A stretch of DNA of 64,000 nt from Euptelea pleiosperma (lineage: Eukaryota; Streptophyta; Magnoliopsida; Ranunculales; Eupteleaceae): assembly GCA_035048495.1 (NCBI GenBank), contig CM068549.1, positions 6,803,822-6,867,821 of the forward strand. The letters are read 5' to 3'. The notes below the pieces were generated by a model. It saw only the letters and a program-made list of their open reading frames with translations, was not told where the DNA came from and did not search any database. How positions within the stretch are numbered: position 1 is the first letter of the stretch; every line of letters starts with the position of its first letter. Below are positions 21,635-33,351 of the stretch, one piece after another. Position numbers and translations under genes: made by a program.

Positions 21635-22486
21635 TTAGGATTGTAGCTCGGGGTCACCCTTTGCCTCACATCCCATAGAAGTCTGTTGGAGCGGAGTGTT
21701 ACTACTGCACACAGAATTGGTATTCCAATGTTGGGAGTTTTCACCTAGTTCTCCTAAGAAAATGTAGGCTTCTGTTGGAGTCTTGTGCATGAATCTGCAT
21801 TGGCACATCAACTTTAGCAGAGTTCGAGACGGATCAGTGAGTCCTTTATAGAACATGTGGACTAGACTCCCCTTATCAAAATTATGATGGGGATATTTAG
21901 TGAGAGTGTCCTGGAACCTGTCCCATGCTTCATGGAATCTCTCATTCGACCTTTGTCGGAAGTCTTGGATGATCTGCTTCATCTCGTTTGTCTTTGACAT
22001 GGGGTAAAATTTGAATACAAACTTTTGAGCTAGTTCGTCCCGTGTGGTAATCGAATTCTCAGGCAAAGAATAAAACCAATCAATGACTCTATCTTTCAGA
22101 GAGAATGGGAAAAGTTTCAATTTGACACTCTCGTCATCAAGGTGTTGAAGTTTGAAGAGATTGCAAATGTTCAGAAACTGCCTTAGATGAGTGTATGGGT
22201 CTTCTCTTGGAAGACCATGAAAGGTAGGCAGCAATTGTACTATGTGCAGTTGGATTTCGAACTGAACCGCCGTCGTGGGTGGGTTTACAGAGATAGGTGC
22301 ATACATCTCAATGAGATGTCGTTCAGCCGCCAGTTCTACGAAGGTAGTTTCTCTGGGAGAAGAGGGGAGGGTAAGAGATAGAGTAGGTAAAGCGACGTCT
22401 GGTGAAGAAGCCGTAAACTTGGCAAAAAGTTGCCAGAGGAGAATGCTAACCTGAAGTAGATTATATGATGCACAAGGAGCAAACAT
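21635..22486 (-). pseudogene. gag: E3 gag capsid region
   Basis: A 283-residue open frame contains the retrotransposon gag core: LPTFHGLPREDPYTHL, LKLFPFSLKDRVIDWFYSLP, FRQRSNERFHEAWDRF and FYKGLTDPSRTLL, followed by TPTEAYIFLGEL. It aligns with the E6 gag at 54859-55634. The usual gag start Met (MPDERPL in E6) is replaced here (ELAAERHL), so the upstream Met at 22486 may not be the true start. The frame breaks at 21635, just after this domain, and the rest of the protein follows in other frames. Gag packages the element RNA into particles in the cytoplasm. Confidence 0.82.
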
Positions 22487-22529
22487 GATTACCCTATTTC
22501 TAAAACACTCAGGATTTTTGTAAGGGATT

Positions 22530-23385
22530 TGAAACTAAGATTTTTCCGCGTCGTTGGTAACGGAAACCCTAATCTCAACACATTTGTAATTTTTATCCGA
22601 TTATCCTACAAAATATGGAGATATTGTATAGGGATTCGTGTCGGATGTCGATCCGCACTCAAGATTGGTCGGATTAGCGCAATAATGAACATAAAATGAC
22701 AGGAAATTTGCAGAGAATGTAACTCAATCAACTTAATTCAACTTCGTTCAATCGAACATGTCTCTTACAATGAAAGGCAAACCAAAATAACTAAATTATA
22801 AAGCATAAAAAAAAATAGAATAAACTAGAGAGAGAAAATTATAAATGAGAGAGAAAGTAGGTAGAGAGAGAAAGTGAGAAGTAGAGAGAGAAAGAGATAA
22901 TAAGAGAGAGAACATGAGAGAGAAAGAGCTCACCTTCTTGTACTTATCAAGAATTAATCGGGCCATGATGAAGAATGCTTGTTGTTCGGCCATGAGTCAA
23001 ACTTTGGCCGTGGTTCGTGGTGCACTTGGGAGATGGTGGTGCTTTCTTCATGAAGTGGTGGACTTTTGAGAAGGAGTCAGGCTGGAGGAGCAGCCAAGTC
23101 ACTCGACAGATATAATGGAGGACGGTGGCTGGGATGTGGGCAGCACGTCTTGGAACGACATTGGGCGTGCTCCAATGGAGGGCAACCTTGGAGAGATTAA
23201 TGAGAGGGGGAGAGAGGAGAGAGAGCTGCTCTTTCTCGTTGGTTAGCGTGGAGATGGTGGCACTTTTGCAGCGAGGCGGAGTGGTGATGGATCAACGGTG
23301 AAGATGAGGGAGAGTTGATCGATTTCTTGGTGGTGGCAGCACGCGTGGTGGAGTTTGTGCTGGTTCAGGCGTGCAAAGGGGAGGT
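22530..23385 (-). repeat. E7: LTR piece, reverse
   Basis: The sequence starts TGAAACTAAG with the conserved U5 end (CCGCGTCGTTGG, then TGTATAGGGATTCGTGTCGG and the GTGTCGGAT/ATCCGCAC hairpin near 22630-22660). It follows E3 gag leader sequence at a probable target site GGATT (22525-22529). After 856 bp it is cut by E4. The remainder should lie beyond the right edge of the window, so whether E7 is a solo LTR or a full element is unknown. Confidence 0.8.
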
Positions 23386-26353
23386 TGAAACTAGGATTTT
23401 TCCACGTCGTTGGTTACGGCAACCCTAGAATCAACATATTTTTTTTTATTTTGATCGATTATCCTGCAAAATTTTAGAGATTTGTATAGGGATTCGTGTC
23501 GGATGTCGATCCGCACTCGGGGTTAGTTAGCGCAGGCAAGAACATGAAATGATGGCTTTCTTTATAGAAATTGCTCTGAAATCAATGCAAGGGTGAGAAT
23601 GGTGATTCAAAGTCGATTTTTTTAAAAATATATATTTTTTTTAATGGATTAACACATGACAATTGAAATATATTAATTCAAATTACTCCAGCTGAGATGA
23701 ATGCAACAATGCAAAAACAAACTTCCTTTATTGAATGAGAAAATAACTTACAATGTAAATGATTCTTCTTCTAAAAATTACTAAAAACTACACTAGAAAG
23801 CATGGTACTTAGAAAAGCTAGAGAGATAAAGAGTCTAGAGAGAGAACAAGATTAGAAAGAGAAACTAGAGAGGGAAAATGAAGGGAAAAACTATTTGAAA
23901 CTTACCGGAGGGAGTTCAACCTTTGATGGGGATTGCATGGCCATGATTGGCCAATGTTTGGAGTGCGAGTGAGGTTGGCTCAATGCAACTTGCAATGGTG
24001 AAGTTTGTTGTGGCTAGTGAGGTGGTGAGTAGGGCGGTGATAATGGCCGCAAGGGGTGAATGGTGGTTCTTTGGTGAGCAAGAGGTGGTTGGCTGCCTTT
24101 GGTTGCTGTTCGTCCTTGAGAAGGAGCAGGCGGTGCAAGGAGGAGCAGTTAAGGGATCCGGTGGAGAGAAGGCTGCACTCCAGGTTCAACCTCCTCTCAT
24201 CTTCCCTTCTTCTTCTTCCTTTCTTTTTGGTTTTTCTTTTGAGGGGACTGAGGGAGGAGGGCGTTTGGAGAGAAGAGAACGTGTGGACGACTTTGATGTA
24301 GGCTGAAATGGAGGTGTAGACTGCTGGAACGATGGAGGTGTGGATGTGGCTGTGGGGCAGGCAGTGATGGAAGAGAAGGATGGTGGCACACCGTGATAAC
24401 CAGCAGGTATGGGGCGTTCTACTCTTCTCTCCTTCTTCTCTTCTCTTTTATTTTCATTTTTTTCTTTTTTTTTCTTTGTTTGTTGACTTGGGCAAGTGAG
24501 AGAGAAAGAGAGGGCGAGATGGGAGAGTTGAGAGAAGACGTCGGAGGCTGGAGGTTGCAGGTTTTGAAGGTTCTGTTTTGAAGGTGCAGACCCGCAACTC
24601 AATATTGCAGGTCGTGGAGGAGGAAGGGGCAGCAGCAAGGAGGCGTGGGTGATAGACGATCAGCAGGTGGGGGCGTCTTCCTCTTCTCTACCCTTCTTCC
24701 CGTTTTCTTTTTTTTTTTCTGTTTTGAAGGGAAGAGAGATGAGGACGGGATTGAGAGAAAGAGAACGAGAGAGGGGCGGTAAGAGAATGGGTAGTGCAGG
24801 AGGCGGATCTGCAACTCAGACTTGCAGGTTTTGAAAACAGTAAGAAGATGAATGAAGAAGGAGGCGTGGAGTGATAGAAAAGGACATGGGAAGAGAGATT
24901 ACGGCTTCAGGAGATGGCGATGTTGGCTGGGTGTTCTCTGGCGTTGCAGGTTGCAACCCAGAAACGGTAATGGACCGTTATCAATGTGGGGAGAGGAGAG
25001 ATAAGGGAGAGTGAAAACATGGAGAGAATGGGGGGTATGACGGCTAGGGATTTGAAACTCAAGAACGTGGGAGAGAGAGGATGAGAACGGCTTGGGTTTT
25101 AGTTTTTATACATCTCCCCATCTTTCCCAAGCCATTCTCTCTAATATGATCAAATCTAATGGCCCAAAACACTCTTCTCTCCCCTCTTCTAGGACATGTC
25201 CAGCCACAATAAAATAAAGAATCTTTTTCTCAAACGCTTTCCAATCCCTCCAACCCTATTGGCATTCCAAAAAGATTTTCCTTCTATATTGAAAACAACA
25301 CATGCCCTTTTTGGTTTAAAACCTATGTTCGTATTAGTCATGCTTTCTAAAAAAATCAGGGTTTTCTAAAAGGCATTCATAATCTTTTCTTTCCAATTTT
25401 CTCTTACCATAAAAGAACAATTTAACCAAAAGTAATTTTCCATTTTCAAAAGAAGATGTTTGAGAAATCATTTTCCCTATTGCCATCTATAGAGCCGCAA
25501 TCTTGTTGGCCATTGGATGAAAAGGAGATCATGTGGCGATTGTCGAATGATGAGGAATGGATGGGGATGATTGGCTGAGGTAAGTTGTGGGATGGGGTGA
25601 CGGTGAGGGAGGAGAAGATCGGATGGTTATGAGAATCTAATGGATATGAATGGAGATGATGGAGATCTAGTGGTGATCGGATGGTGAGCGGATGATTGGG
25701 CAGATAATCTGAATTATCCGACGGTCGGATGGATGATTGTATGGCTCAGATGATGATATGATGAGGGCACGTGCTGAGCGAAGGATGACCGTAAGATGTG
25801 GAACTCAGGGTTTTAGAGAGAGGAGAGAGAAAATATTACAAAATAAAGGAGAAATGCTAACAGAGGGTCTTGAACCCTGGTCTTTGACTTGGTCTTCTGC
25901 ATGTTTTACCAACTGAGCAAGTCCTCATCTTGTGTTAGTTGATAAGCTTTAATCTCCTTAGTCTCTTCTTTGAGTGCTTGTCTCTCTTGGTCGTCTCTCG
26001 ACTCCTTCGATCCTCCAGCTCTTCCCGTCTTTGGCCTACATCTTCTTGTCTAAGTTCACTGGCTATGCTTTGATCAAAGGCTCTGGCAGTCAGTTGTGGG
26101 CCCCTATTCCATCAAAATTGTCCGATAGTGCTCCTGCGATAGAAAAATCGCGTAATGAGAATGACTTCGCATGTAGGTCAAATAAATGCTTATGAATGCA
26201 TGCGAATATACCATTTTAACTAGAAAAGTGTGTTCTACGGAATGAGAGAAACTCTGACGTAGAAATGTTGATAAAAAATGTAGTTTTATGTAGGAGAGTA
26301 TGACAATGCTAGAAGGATAATTGCTTAAAATAAGCACTTTTGAGCGAATATCA
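23386..26353 (-). repeat. 3' LTR of E4
   Basis: A complete 2968-bp LTR from TGAAACTAGG to GAATATCA. It holds the clearest tRNA-like segment of all copies (25864-25925). A TATA-like TTTTATACATC region lies near 25110-25120 (TATAAAAAC on the reverse strand). Purine-rich tracts and imperfect GCAGGTT/CAACC repeats fill 24530-24970, but the exact CCGGAGTTGCAG dyad is not found. The second half resembles S4 (46560-47560). Confidence 0.92.
25864..25925 (-). promoter_or_regulatory. tRNA-like pol III promoter segment in the E4 LTR
   Basis: On the reverse strand an A box TTGCTCAGTTGG (25909-25920) is followed 44 bases later by a B box GGTTCAAGACC (25866-25876) inside the hairpin AGGGTTC-AA-GACCCT. The A box matches the tRNA D-arm consensus closely and the B box differs from the common tRNA form GGTTCAAGTCC at one base. 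Spacing is in the range of tRNA genes. A cloverleaf is only partly supported (D-arm weak, T-stem four base pairs), so this is a tRNA-derived or tRNA-like promoter, not a functional tRNA gene. Confidence 0.65.
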
Positions 26354-28266
26354 CAACCCCCAACCAGCATATTGCCAATCCTTGGCAATTAGTGCGAAAT
26401 GCATGAGCTCAGAAGTGCCCAGTACATGCTAAAAACTTGTTCTCATTACTCAGAAAAACAGTTCATTTCAAGGGTGAAAGTGATCATTCAGGAGTTAGAA
26501 CTTAGTCAGTAAAATGTAGCACATCTACTCGTGGACGTTTGAACCAAAGATTACTCAGACTCAGCGGGTGTGTGTGCTCAACATCATCCCTATCTGGCAG
26601 TTAGATTCTCTGATCACCTACAAAATTATATGCCTCGACCTCAATTCTCACTTGTATATCACTCAGAAGTAAGTCACACAGAAATGGTTTTATTCTTTTC
26701 TCTCAAGTTATATGTGAGGAGATAGATGTTTGAAACTTGCAATATCTCATATACTTATCTAGAAATGAAGACACAGAAGATTCAAAAGATCTCATGATTG
26801 GAATGTCATTTTACTCAAGAGTGTCGGATCAAACTCTATAGTTTCTCTCTTCTCCATTCTCCACATTTTATGATGGTGCTAACCTAGAATCAAATAGGGC
26901 TTGTCCTGGGTTGTATAGAGGCTTAGGAAAAGGTTAAAAGATGAGGGCCTTCAGGGATTCGAAAGTTCTGAGAGGGCATCTTACTTTTCTTTGTAGCGTT
27001 TCCCGAGGGTGGTGATACAAATTCCTTGATTTCTCATTCTTCTCCCTTTTTTACTTGTTCATCTTCTTAACTTTTGTTCTACTAACTTTCTTTTTCTATT
27101 TCTCTTTTATTTCTTCTTTCTTTTCTTTTTATATTTCCTTTTTGCTTGATCCACTTGTCTTTCCTTTCTTTTCTTGATTTCTCTTCATGTTGCAATCATA
27201 CCAAAAATTCTTTTATCCCTCTCAGAAGTAGGTGCTTGAGTTGTGTTCATTTTGGGGATTGGATTTGGTTTATGGGTTATCAAGAAAAGGTTTTCATCAT
27301 ACGGCTCAAGAGGGTTTCCAATGATGTAGATGTTAGGTAAGCCAAAAATGTCTGATTGGGGTAGAAAGATGGCCTATATCATTTTCTAAGTTTTACACTT
27401 TCATCCGTGATGTCTCGAATGGATAGAGAGAAGGTTCTTTTTGTGATGATCCGTCTTTGACGTCACTCCCAGTTCTATGACCAAAGCAAGGATTAATGAG
27501 ATCTTATAAGGGAATAGCTGGGGACTGAAAAAAGGTGAGTCATCTTGTGACTCAGAGTTATTTATATCCCTCAGAAGTGAAGAGAGGCTCAAATGCTCAC
27601 TAGGTTAGGTCTCCACAGTTGTTCTTCTTGGATCTCTAGATCGTCCAGACTACAGGTAGTTCTGATGTTGATTTGTGAAAAATTCTTGCTGAATCTGAGT
27701 TTTCCAAGGGTTTAATTTCACTGTAGTATTCTTCTACACCGAACTAAGAGCTAATAAGTGATTTTCTCAGTGTAGACATCCTTTTCAATGAATAGACTTA
27801 GCGAAGAGTTTTGATTCATCATTGTAACTATTTTTGAAAACACTGCTAAAATCAACAAAAGACACCTTGAAAACAGTCCGAAAATCATCCCAAAATGCAA
27901 TTTTTTTTTTAATTCACATGAGATTTTGGTAAAGTACCCACCCCCAACCAAAATATTGCACTGTCCTCGGTGCTCATGACCAGAACACATAGTGAAAATG
28001 ATAAGTTCATGATGCGAGTGTGAAGGAAGGGTGTTACCAATTCTGCCGAATATCAACAGTGGAAAGTACCAGAGTAGTACGAGAGTGATGGTACCTGCAT
28101 GGGCAGAAAATTATAGTAGTGATAAAGACAATGCATTCGACTCATGAGACCATAGGAATACCGGAATTGCCTTTCCAAAAGCGCTAAGTTTTACGTCTTC
28201 AACTAGACACAACGGTGGTGACAGGCACCCCCAACCAAGTTGGAGCACAGGAGACTGAGTGGATCA
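26354..28266 (-). other. E4 3' non-coding region
   Basis: Reversed polypurine tract at 26354-26363, then AT-rich sequence homologous to the 3' regions of E1, E2 and E6. The AGCACCG/CGGTGCT hairpin is at about 27956-27973 with a mismatch, and a G/C-tract hairpin lies near 28213-28235. The small downstream ORF is decayed. No gene is seen. Confidence 0.68.
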
Positions 28267-29364
28267 TCAGTCGACATAAACAGGATCGATGAGATCGATC
28301 TCAAAAGTCTGAATGAACAATACGTCAAGTTCATGGAACTATTTTAGACGCTGCCCATTGACCTGAAAAGAGGAGTGATCCTTGGGATCCTCAATAGTGA
28401 TTGCCCCAAAGGGTGTGACTGATGTGACCGTATAAGGACCAGTCCACCTAGATTTCAGTTTCCCAGGGAAGAGATGAAGACGGGAATTATAAAGAAGGAC
28501 CTTCTATCTTGGATGGAACTCTTTCCGGAGGATGCTCTTGTCATGTATCCACTTCATTTTTGCTTTATAATTCTTGGACAAGTTGTAGGCATCATTTCTG
28601 AGTTCTTCTAACTCATTCATTTGAAGTTTTCGCTCCTCCCCTGCAGAGTTGAGGTCGAAGTTGAGCTTCTTAATGGCCTACAGGGCACGATGTTAAATCT
28701 CTACCGGTAGATGACAGGGTTTCCCAAAGACGAGACGATAGGGAGACATATTGAGTGGGGTCTTGTAGGCGGTTTTGTATGCCCATAAAGCATCAGTGAG
28801 ACGAGTAGACCAGTCTTTACGTGTGGTATTGACTGTCTTCTCCAAGATCTGCTTGATCTGATGATTAGAAACCTCTACTTGACCACTAGTCTGCGGATGA
28901 TAAGCTAGGGCAACCTTGTGGGTTACCCCATACTTTTTCATTAATTTCTCGAATATCCTATTCAAGAAATGGGTGCCCCCATCACTAATGATGGCCTTAA
29001 GGGCACCGAATCGGGCGAAGATGAACTCCTTTAGGAATTTGACCACCACTTTGTGGTCATTGGTCTTGGTGGGAATGGCTTCTATCCATTTGGATACATA
29101 GTCTACCGTAAGGAGAATGTACTCAAAACCATAGGAAACGGGAAAGGGGCCCATGAAGTCAATGCCCCAAATGTCAAATATTTCATTGACTTGGATGGGA
29201 GTTAGGGGCATCATGTTCCTCTGGAGATGCGGCCTAGATGCTGGCAATTAGGACAAGTTTTGCTGTAGATGTGGGCATCTTTAAATAATGTGGGCCTGTA
29301 GAATCCGCATTGCTGAACTTTTTCTGCAGTTTTCTTAGTGCTGAAATGACCACCACAAGGTTGG
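28267..29364 (-). pseudogene. pol: E4 integrase
   Basis: An uninterrupted frame from 29247 to 28693 covers the integrase core, with the acidic triad visible in [19 protein letters not shown] and SGQVEVSN. A frameshift near 29225 separates it from the zinc-finger part ([11 protein letters not shown] in another frame). Beyond 28693 the C-terminal segment, including the GPF-type module, continues with at least three stops: PVEI followed by TAA, a TGG-to-TAG at about 28680 and a CAG-to-TAG after FHPR near 28506. It ends at the TGA at 28267-28269, equivalent to the normal pol stop. Confidence 0.88.
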
Positions 29365-29991
29365 TCATGACACGAGGACAAGATATTGAGTCCGACTCAG
29401 GGACACAGAGACGAATGATCTGGTCAGACAGTATTTATACAAATAAGGGTCATCCCAAGAGTAGTACTTAACTCTTGCTAGGAATTGGCTTTTGTCCTGT
29501 TTTGACCAGTGTGAAGGCATTTCTTCGGTGACAAGGTAGTTGACAATGTCAGCATACCAAGGATTAATAGAGATAGCGAATAGTTGTTCATCTGGAAAGG
29601 TCTCATGGATGGGTTGGTTGTCGAAGGATGACTCTAAAGTCAGTCTAGACAAGTGATCAACCACTACATTCTCAGTTCCTTTCTTATCCTTGATCTCGAG
29701 GTCGAATTCCTGCAGTAAGAGAATCCAGTGAATTAATCGAGGCTTGGTTTCCTTTTTTGACATGAGATAACGAAGGGCTGCATGATCAGTGTACACGACC
29801 ACCTTAGTGGCTAAGAGGTACTGACGGAATTTATCAAGGGCGAAGACTACCGCCAGGAGTTCTTTCTCAGTGGTGGAGTAATTCATTTGGGCAGAGTTAA
29901 GAGTTTTGCTCGCGTAGTAGATAATGTGTGACCTTTTGTCAACTCTCTGCCCTCGAACGGCTCCTAAAGCGTAGTCAGAAGCATCGCACAT
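29365..29991 (-). pseudogene. pol: E4 RNase H and integrase N-terminus
   Basis: An open frame of 208 residues with the RNase H acidic residues visible in [35 protein letters not shown] and VDHLSRL, followed by the linker to integrase ([15 protein letters not shown]). A frameshift near 29430 (YKYC followed by unrelated residues) ends it. It is separated from the RT frame by a TGG-to-TAG change just after IIRPPD (about 30010). RNase H removes the RNA template during reverse transcription. Confidence 0.9.
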
Positions 29992-30009
29992 TATCTCAAA
30001 AGGTAGAGT

Positions 30010-31749
30010 CTAGTCCGGGGGACGGATAATGGTCGCAGTAGTGAGCTCAGATTTGATACGCTCGAATGCCTTGACACAGTCAGCATTAAAGTCGAAAGGA
30101 CTATCTTTAGCCAGGAGATGGGACAGTGGTCGAGCAATTTGAGAGAAGTCCATGATGAATCGCCCATAGAATCCTCCGTGTCTCAAAAAGAACCGGATGT
30201 CACGCACGGACTTAGGAATGGGCAAGGTCGAGATGATATCGATTTTAGCTTTGTCGACCTCAATGCCCTGATGGGAAATGACATGTCCCAGAACTATGCC
30301 TTTCTTCACCATGAAGTGGCATTTCTCCCAATTGAGGACAAGTCGCTTGTCCTGACAGCGTTGAAGTACAAGCCCTAGATGGTTCAGACAGTCATCAAAG
30401 GATGACCCAAAAACTGAGAAGTCGTCCATAAAGACTTCGAGGAATTTTTCCACCATGTCAGAGAATATGCTCATCATACACCTTTGAAAGGTCACGGGTG
30501 CATTGCAGAGGCCAAAGGGCATGCGCTTGTAGGCAAAAGTGCCAAAGGGACAGGTGAAAGTTGTCTTCTCGTGATCCTCAGGGGCGATGGGTATTTGATT
30601 ATACCTTGAGTAACCATCGAGGAAGCAGTAATAGGAGTGACCTGCTAGTCTCTCCAACATTTGGTCTATGAAGGGTAAAGGAAAATGGTCCTTCCTAGTG
30701 TTGGTGTTGAGTCGTCGGTAATCGATGCAGACTCTCCACCCTTTCTTCAGGCGCTGGGTGACCATTTCCTTATTCTCATTTTCCACAACTGTGAATCCTG
30801 CCTTTTTAGGGACGACATGAATAGGACTCACCCATTTGCTATCGGAGATGGGGTAGATGATACCCGCATCTAACAATTTAAGGACCTCATCCCAGACTAC
30901 ATCCTTCAAGATGGGGTTCAACCTCCTCTGGTGTTCTCGAGAGGTTTTGGATTCATCCTCGAAGTAGATGTGATGTTGGCACACTGAGGGATCTATGCCT
31001 CGAATATCATCTATAGTCCAACCTATCGCAGATTTGTGCTCGTTGAGCAACTCGAGAAGTTTCTTACGTTCACTCACAGATAAAGCGGAAGCAATAATGA
31101 CAGGGTAGGTTTCCTTAGGACCAAGATAGGCATAGGAAAGATCTGTGGGAAGAGGCTTAAGCTCCAATATTGGAGCAGATGGAGTAGAAATAGGTGTCAC
31201 AGAAGACATGGATTGAAGAGGTTTGACTTCAGTAGGTAAAGGAAGGATAAGTTCTCTGGCCATGGTTATCAAAGGCTCGAACTCGATGAGTGGAGCAGGG
31301 ATCTCTATCAGTGGAGCAGTCTCCAAAAGATCATTGAGGTCAGGAATGGCTGACTCTATGGCAAAGTCAGCTCCAAAGTGTTCTAGACACTGCTTAAGAA
31401 TATCTTCAGTGGAGTCCGGGATCAGACTCTTAACGGCACACATTTCATCGGCCACATCACGATCGGTATCTTGTTGCATTAGACAAAAGATATTGACCTC
31501 AGCTTTGAGGTTTCCGAAAGCAATGGACATGTTTTCGTCCCGGCACCCGATGTGTGCATTCGCGGTGGCAAGAAAAGGGCGGCCTAAGATGACCGAAATG
31601 CAGTTATCCTGACACAGCTCGGTGTCGAGAATGATAAAGTCCACAGGATAATAAAAGTCAGCGACTTTTACTAGGACATCTTCAATGATTCCTCTTGGAA
31701 TCTTGATGGACTGATCAGCTAATTTCAGGGTGACATTGGTAGGTTTCAT
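30010..31749 (-). pseudogene. pol: E4 protease end and reverse transcriptase
   Basis: A 579-residue open frame. It starts in the second half of the protease ([19 protein letters not shown]). It continues through a linker into [49 protein letters not shown] and the catalytic FMDDFSVFGSSF. The usual GYSGYNQ is GYSRYNQ. The connection domain is [18 protein letters not shown]. It stops at 30010 by TGG-to-TAG. RT copies element RNA to DNA within the particle. Confidence 0.92.
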
Positions 31750-31767
31750 ATCTTTCAGTCCTAACTA

Positions 31768-32465
31768 CTAATATACCGAGAACGGCATGAGGTTGACGCT
31801 AGCCCCTAAATCTAGCAAGGCAGTGCAGCTAAAATTGTCTCCAATTTTGCATTGGACAGTTGGGCTACCTGGATCCTTGTGTTTGATCACACTGTTGCGT
31901 TGAATGAACGTGGTAGCTTTTTCGGCCAAGAAGGCAGCTTTGGGTACATGCGTACGCCGCTTAACTGTGCACAAGTCCTTGAGGAATTTGGCATAGGAGG
32001 GGATTTGCTTGATAGCAGAAAGGAATGGGATATTGATCTGGACGTCTTTAAAGACGTCTAAGATCTCTGAAAATTGCTGATCCCGCTTATCTTGGACAAG
32101 TCTATCTTGGAAGGGAGGCTTTACTCGACAAATGGATTTGTCTTTAGCCTTCGATTTCTGCACAGGGATATCTGATGTTGGTGCAGAGGTAGAAGAAGCA
32201 GAGGTAGGATTGGTACTAGTCTCCTCTGTACGAGTGATGGGTGCTTGAGATGGCACCGGTTGTGGTTGGACTCCCATGTCCACAGTTTTTCCAGATCGTA
32301 GGGTGGTTACAGCTTGCACCTCCCCTTGACAATTCTCATTCTGGCTTTGAGATTGGGAACCGATCTCATATACTGCTCCTTTGGCATTTCCTTTTGGGTT
32401 AGCGATGGGTTGGCTAGGGAAGATACCTTTAGCTTTCTCAGCTTCCAGGTTGCCTAAGCGTTGCT
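31768..32465 (-). pseudogene. E4 gag C-terminus and protease active site
   Basis: The frame holds the gag-protease linker ([18 protein letters not shown]), the conserved block [20 protein letters not shown] and the aspartic protease motif [17 protein letters not shown]. Two adjacent glutamine codons after FSVY are both TAG, giving the break before the next frame. At its N-terminal side the coding sequence is cut at 32465 by the start of the E6 5' LTR, so the last residues read from there outward belong to the LTR. Confidence 0.9.
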
Positions 32466-32629
32466 TGATATTCACTCAAAAGTGCTTATTTTAAGCCATT
32501 ACCCTTATAGCGATGTCGCATTCTCCTACGTAAAACTTGTCTTTTTGTCGACTTTTCCATATAAGAGTTTCTTCCATTGCGTAGAACGCATTCTTTAGAC
32601 GAAAATCGACTATTTGCATGAAATATATG
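32466..32629 (+). repeat. E6 5' LTR, piece 1
   Basis: LTR start TGATATTCACTC joined directly to E4 gag sequence. The next 164 bp match the start of the E1 LTR (TTATAGCGATGTCGCATTC). It ends at the E5 target site ATATG (32625-32629). Confidence 0.9.
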
Positions 32630-33281
32630 TGAAAATAGGGTTTTTCTGTCGTTGAGAGAACGACCCTAGAATCAATAAGATTTGTAATTTGATCCGAGTT
32701 TTAATCCTGCAAAATATTAGATATTGTATAGGGATTTGTGTCGGATGTCGATCCGCACTCGGGGTTAGTTAGCGCAAAGAGAGACATAAAATGACGGGAA
32801 AATTGCAGATAATGTAACACAATCATAATTAAATCATATTTATTTAACTGAACTTGTCTCTTACAATGAAAATCAAATAAAAATAACTAAACTAAAAAGC
32901 TTTAAGAGAGATTAGGGTAGAGAGAGAAAATGAGAGGTAGAGAGAGAGAGAAACTAGAGAGAGAAAGTTGGAAAAATGTTAAAGAGGAGAGAGAGAAAGT
33001 GGTAGAAGAAGAGAGAAATCTAATCCTAGAGAGAGGTCTAGAGAGAGAGAGAGAAATAGAGAGATAAAAAGAGAAAGAGAGGGAGAAACCTAGAGAGAGA
33101 AATTGAAACTAAATAAGAAAGCTTACCAAGGACGAAGTGGAGGAGCCCATGAAGTGATTTTGCCACCTGTTTGCAACGTGGTGGTTGGCGCTATGGAGGA
33201 GATGCTGTATCGAGGAGAAGGGGCGTGATTGGGGCAGCAACTCCAGAGGAGGTAAGGCTCCTCTCTTTTCTTCTTTTCTTT

Positions 33282-33317
<36 letters not shown>

Positions 33318-33325
33318 TGGTTTCG

Positions 33326-33351
33326 CCGGAGTTGCAGACCTGCAACTCCGG
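33326..33351. repeat. Palindrome CCGGAGTTGCAG/CTGCAACTCCGG
   Basis: A 26-bp perfect dyad (12-bp arms, 2-bp centre) following a run of about 40 T. It is the type example of a motif that recurs in many LTRs here, including 33658-33683, 42223-42248, 44849-44874, 47900-47924, 50174-50199, 56830-56855 and 8175-8199. Function unknown; it could fold as an RNA hairpin or bind a dimeric factor. Confidence 0.85.

Larger units (their letters stand above)
19200..22529 (-). mobile_element. E3: gag-containing non-autonomous element, interior fragment
   Basis: An interior piece, reverse orientation, without LTRs in the window because E2 interrupts it on the left and E7 on the right. It has a 3' non-coding part (19200-20067) and a gag-derived coding region (20068-22486). 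Unlike E2 and E5 it keeps the gag capsid region, but like them it lacks RT, RNase H and integrase. It is the outermost host in this window. Confidence 0.82.
23386..32465 (-). mobile_element. E4: autonomous Athila-like element, reverse, gag interrupted
   Basis: From left to right it has a complete 3' LTR (23386-26353), reversed polypurine tract (26354-26363), 3' non-coding region, and pol running leftward from within gag (32465) to the pol stop (28267). The 5' end is missing because E6 inserted in gag at 32466 (probable target TTGCT, 32461-32465). Left target is probably GAGGT (23381-23385) in E7. The coding region has all enzymatic domains but several stops and frameshifts. Confidence 0.9.

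Noticed and set aside
25864..25925. A functional tRNA gene
   Set aside because: A and B boxes are good, but the acceptor stem and anticodon arm cannot be built convincingly and the sequence repeats in all LTRs; recorded as a tRNA-like promoter segment.
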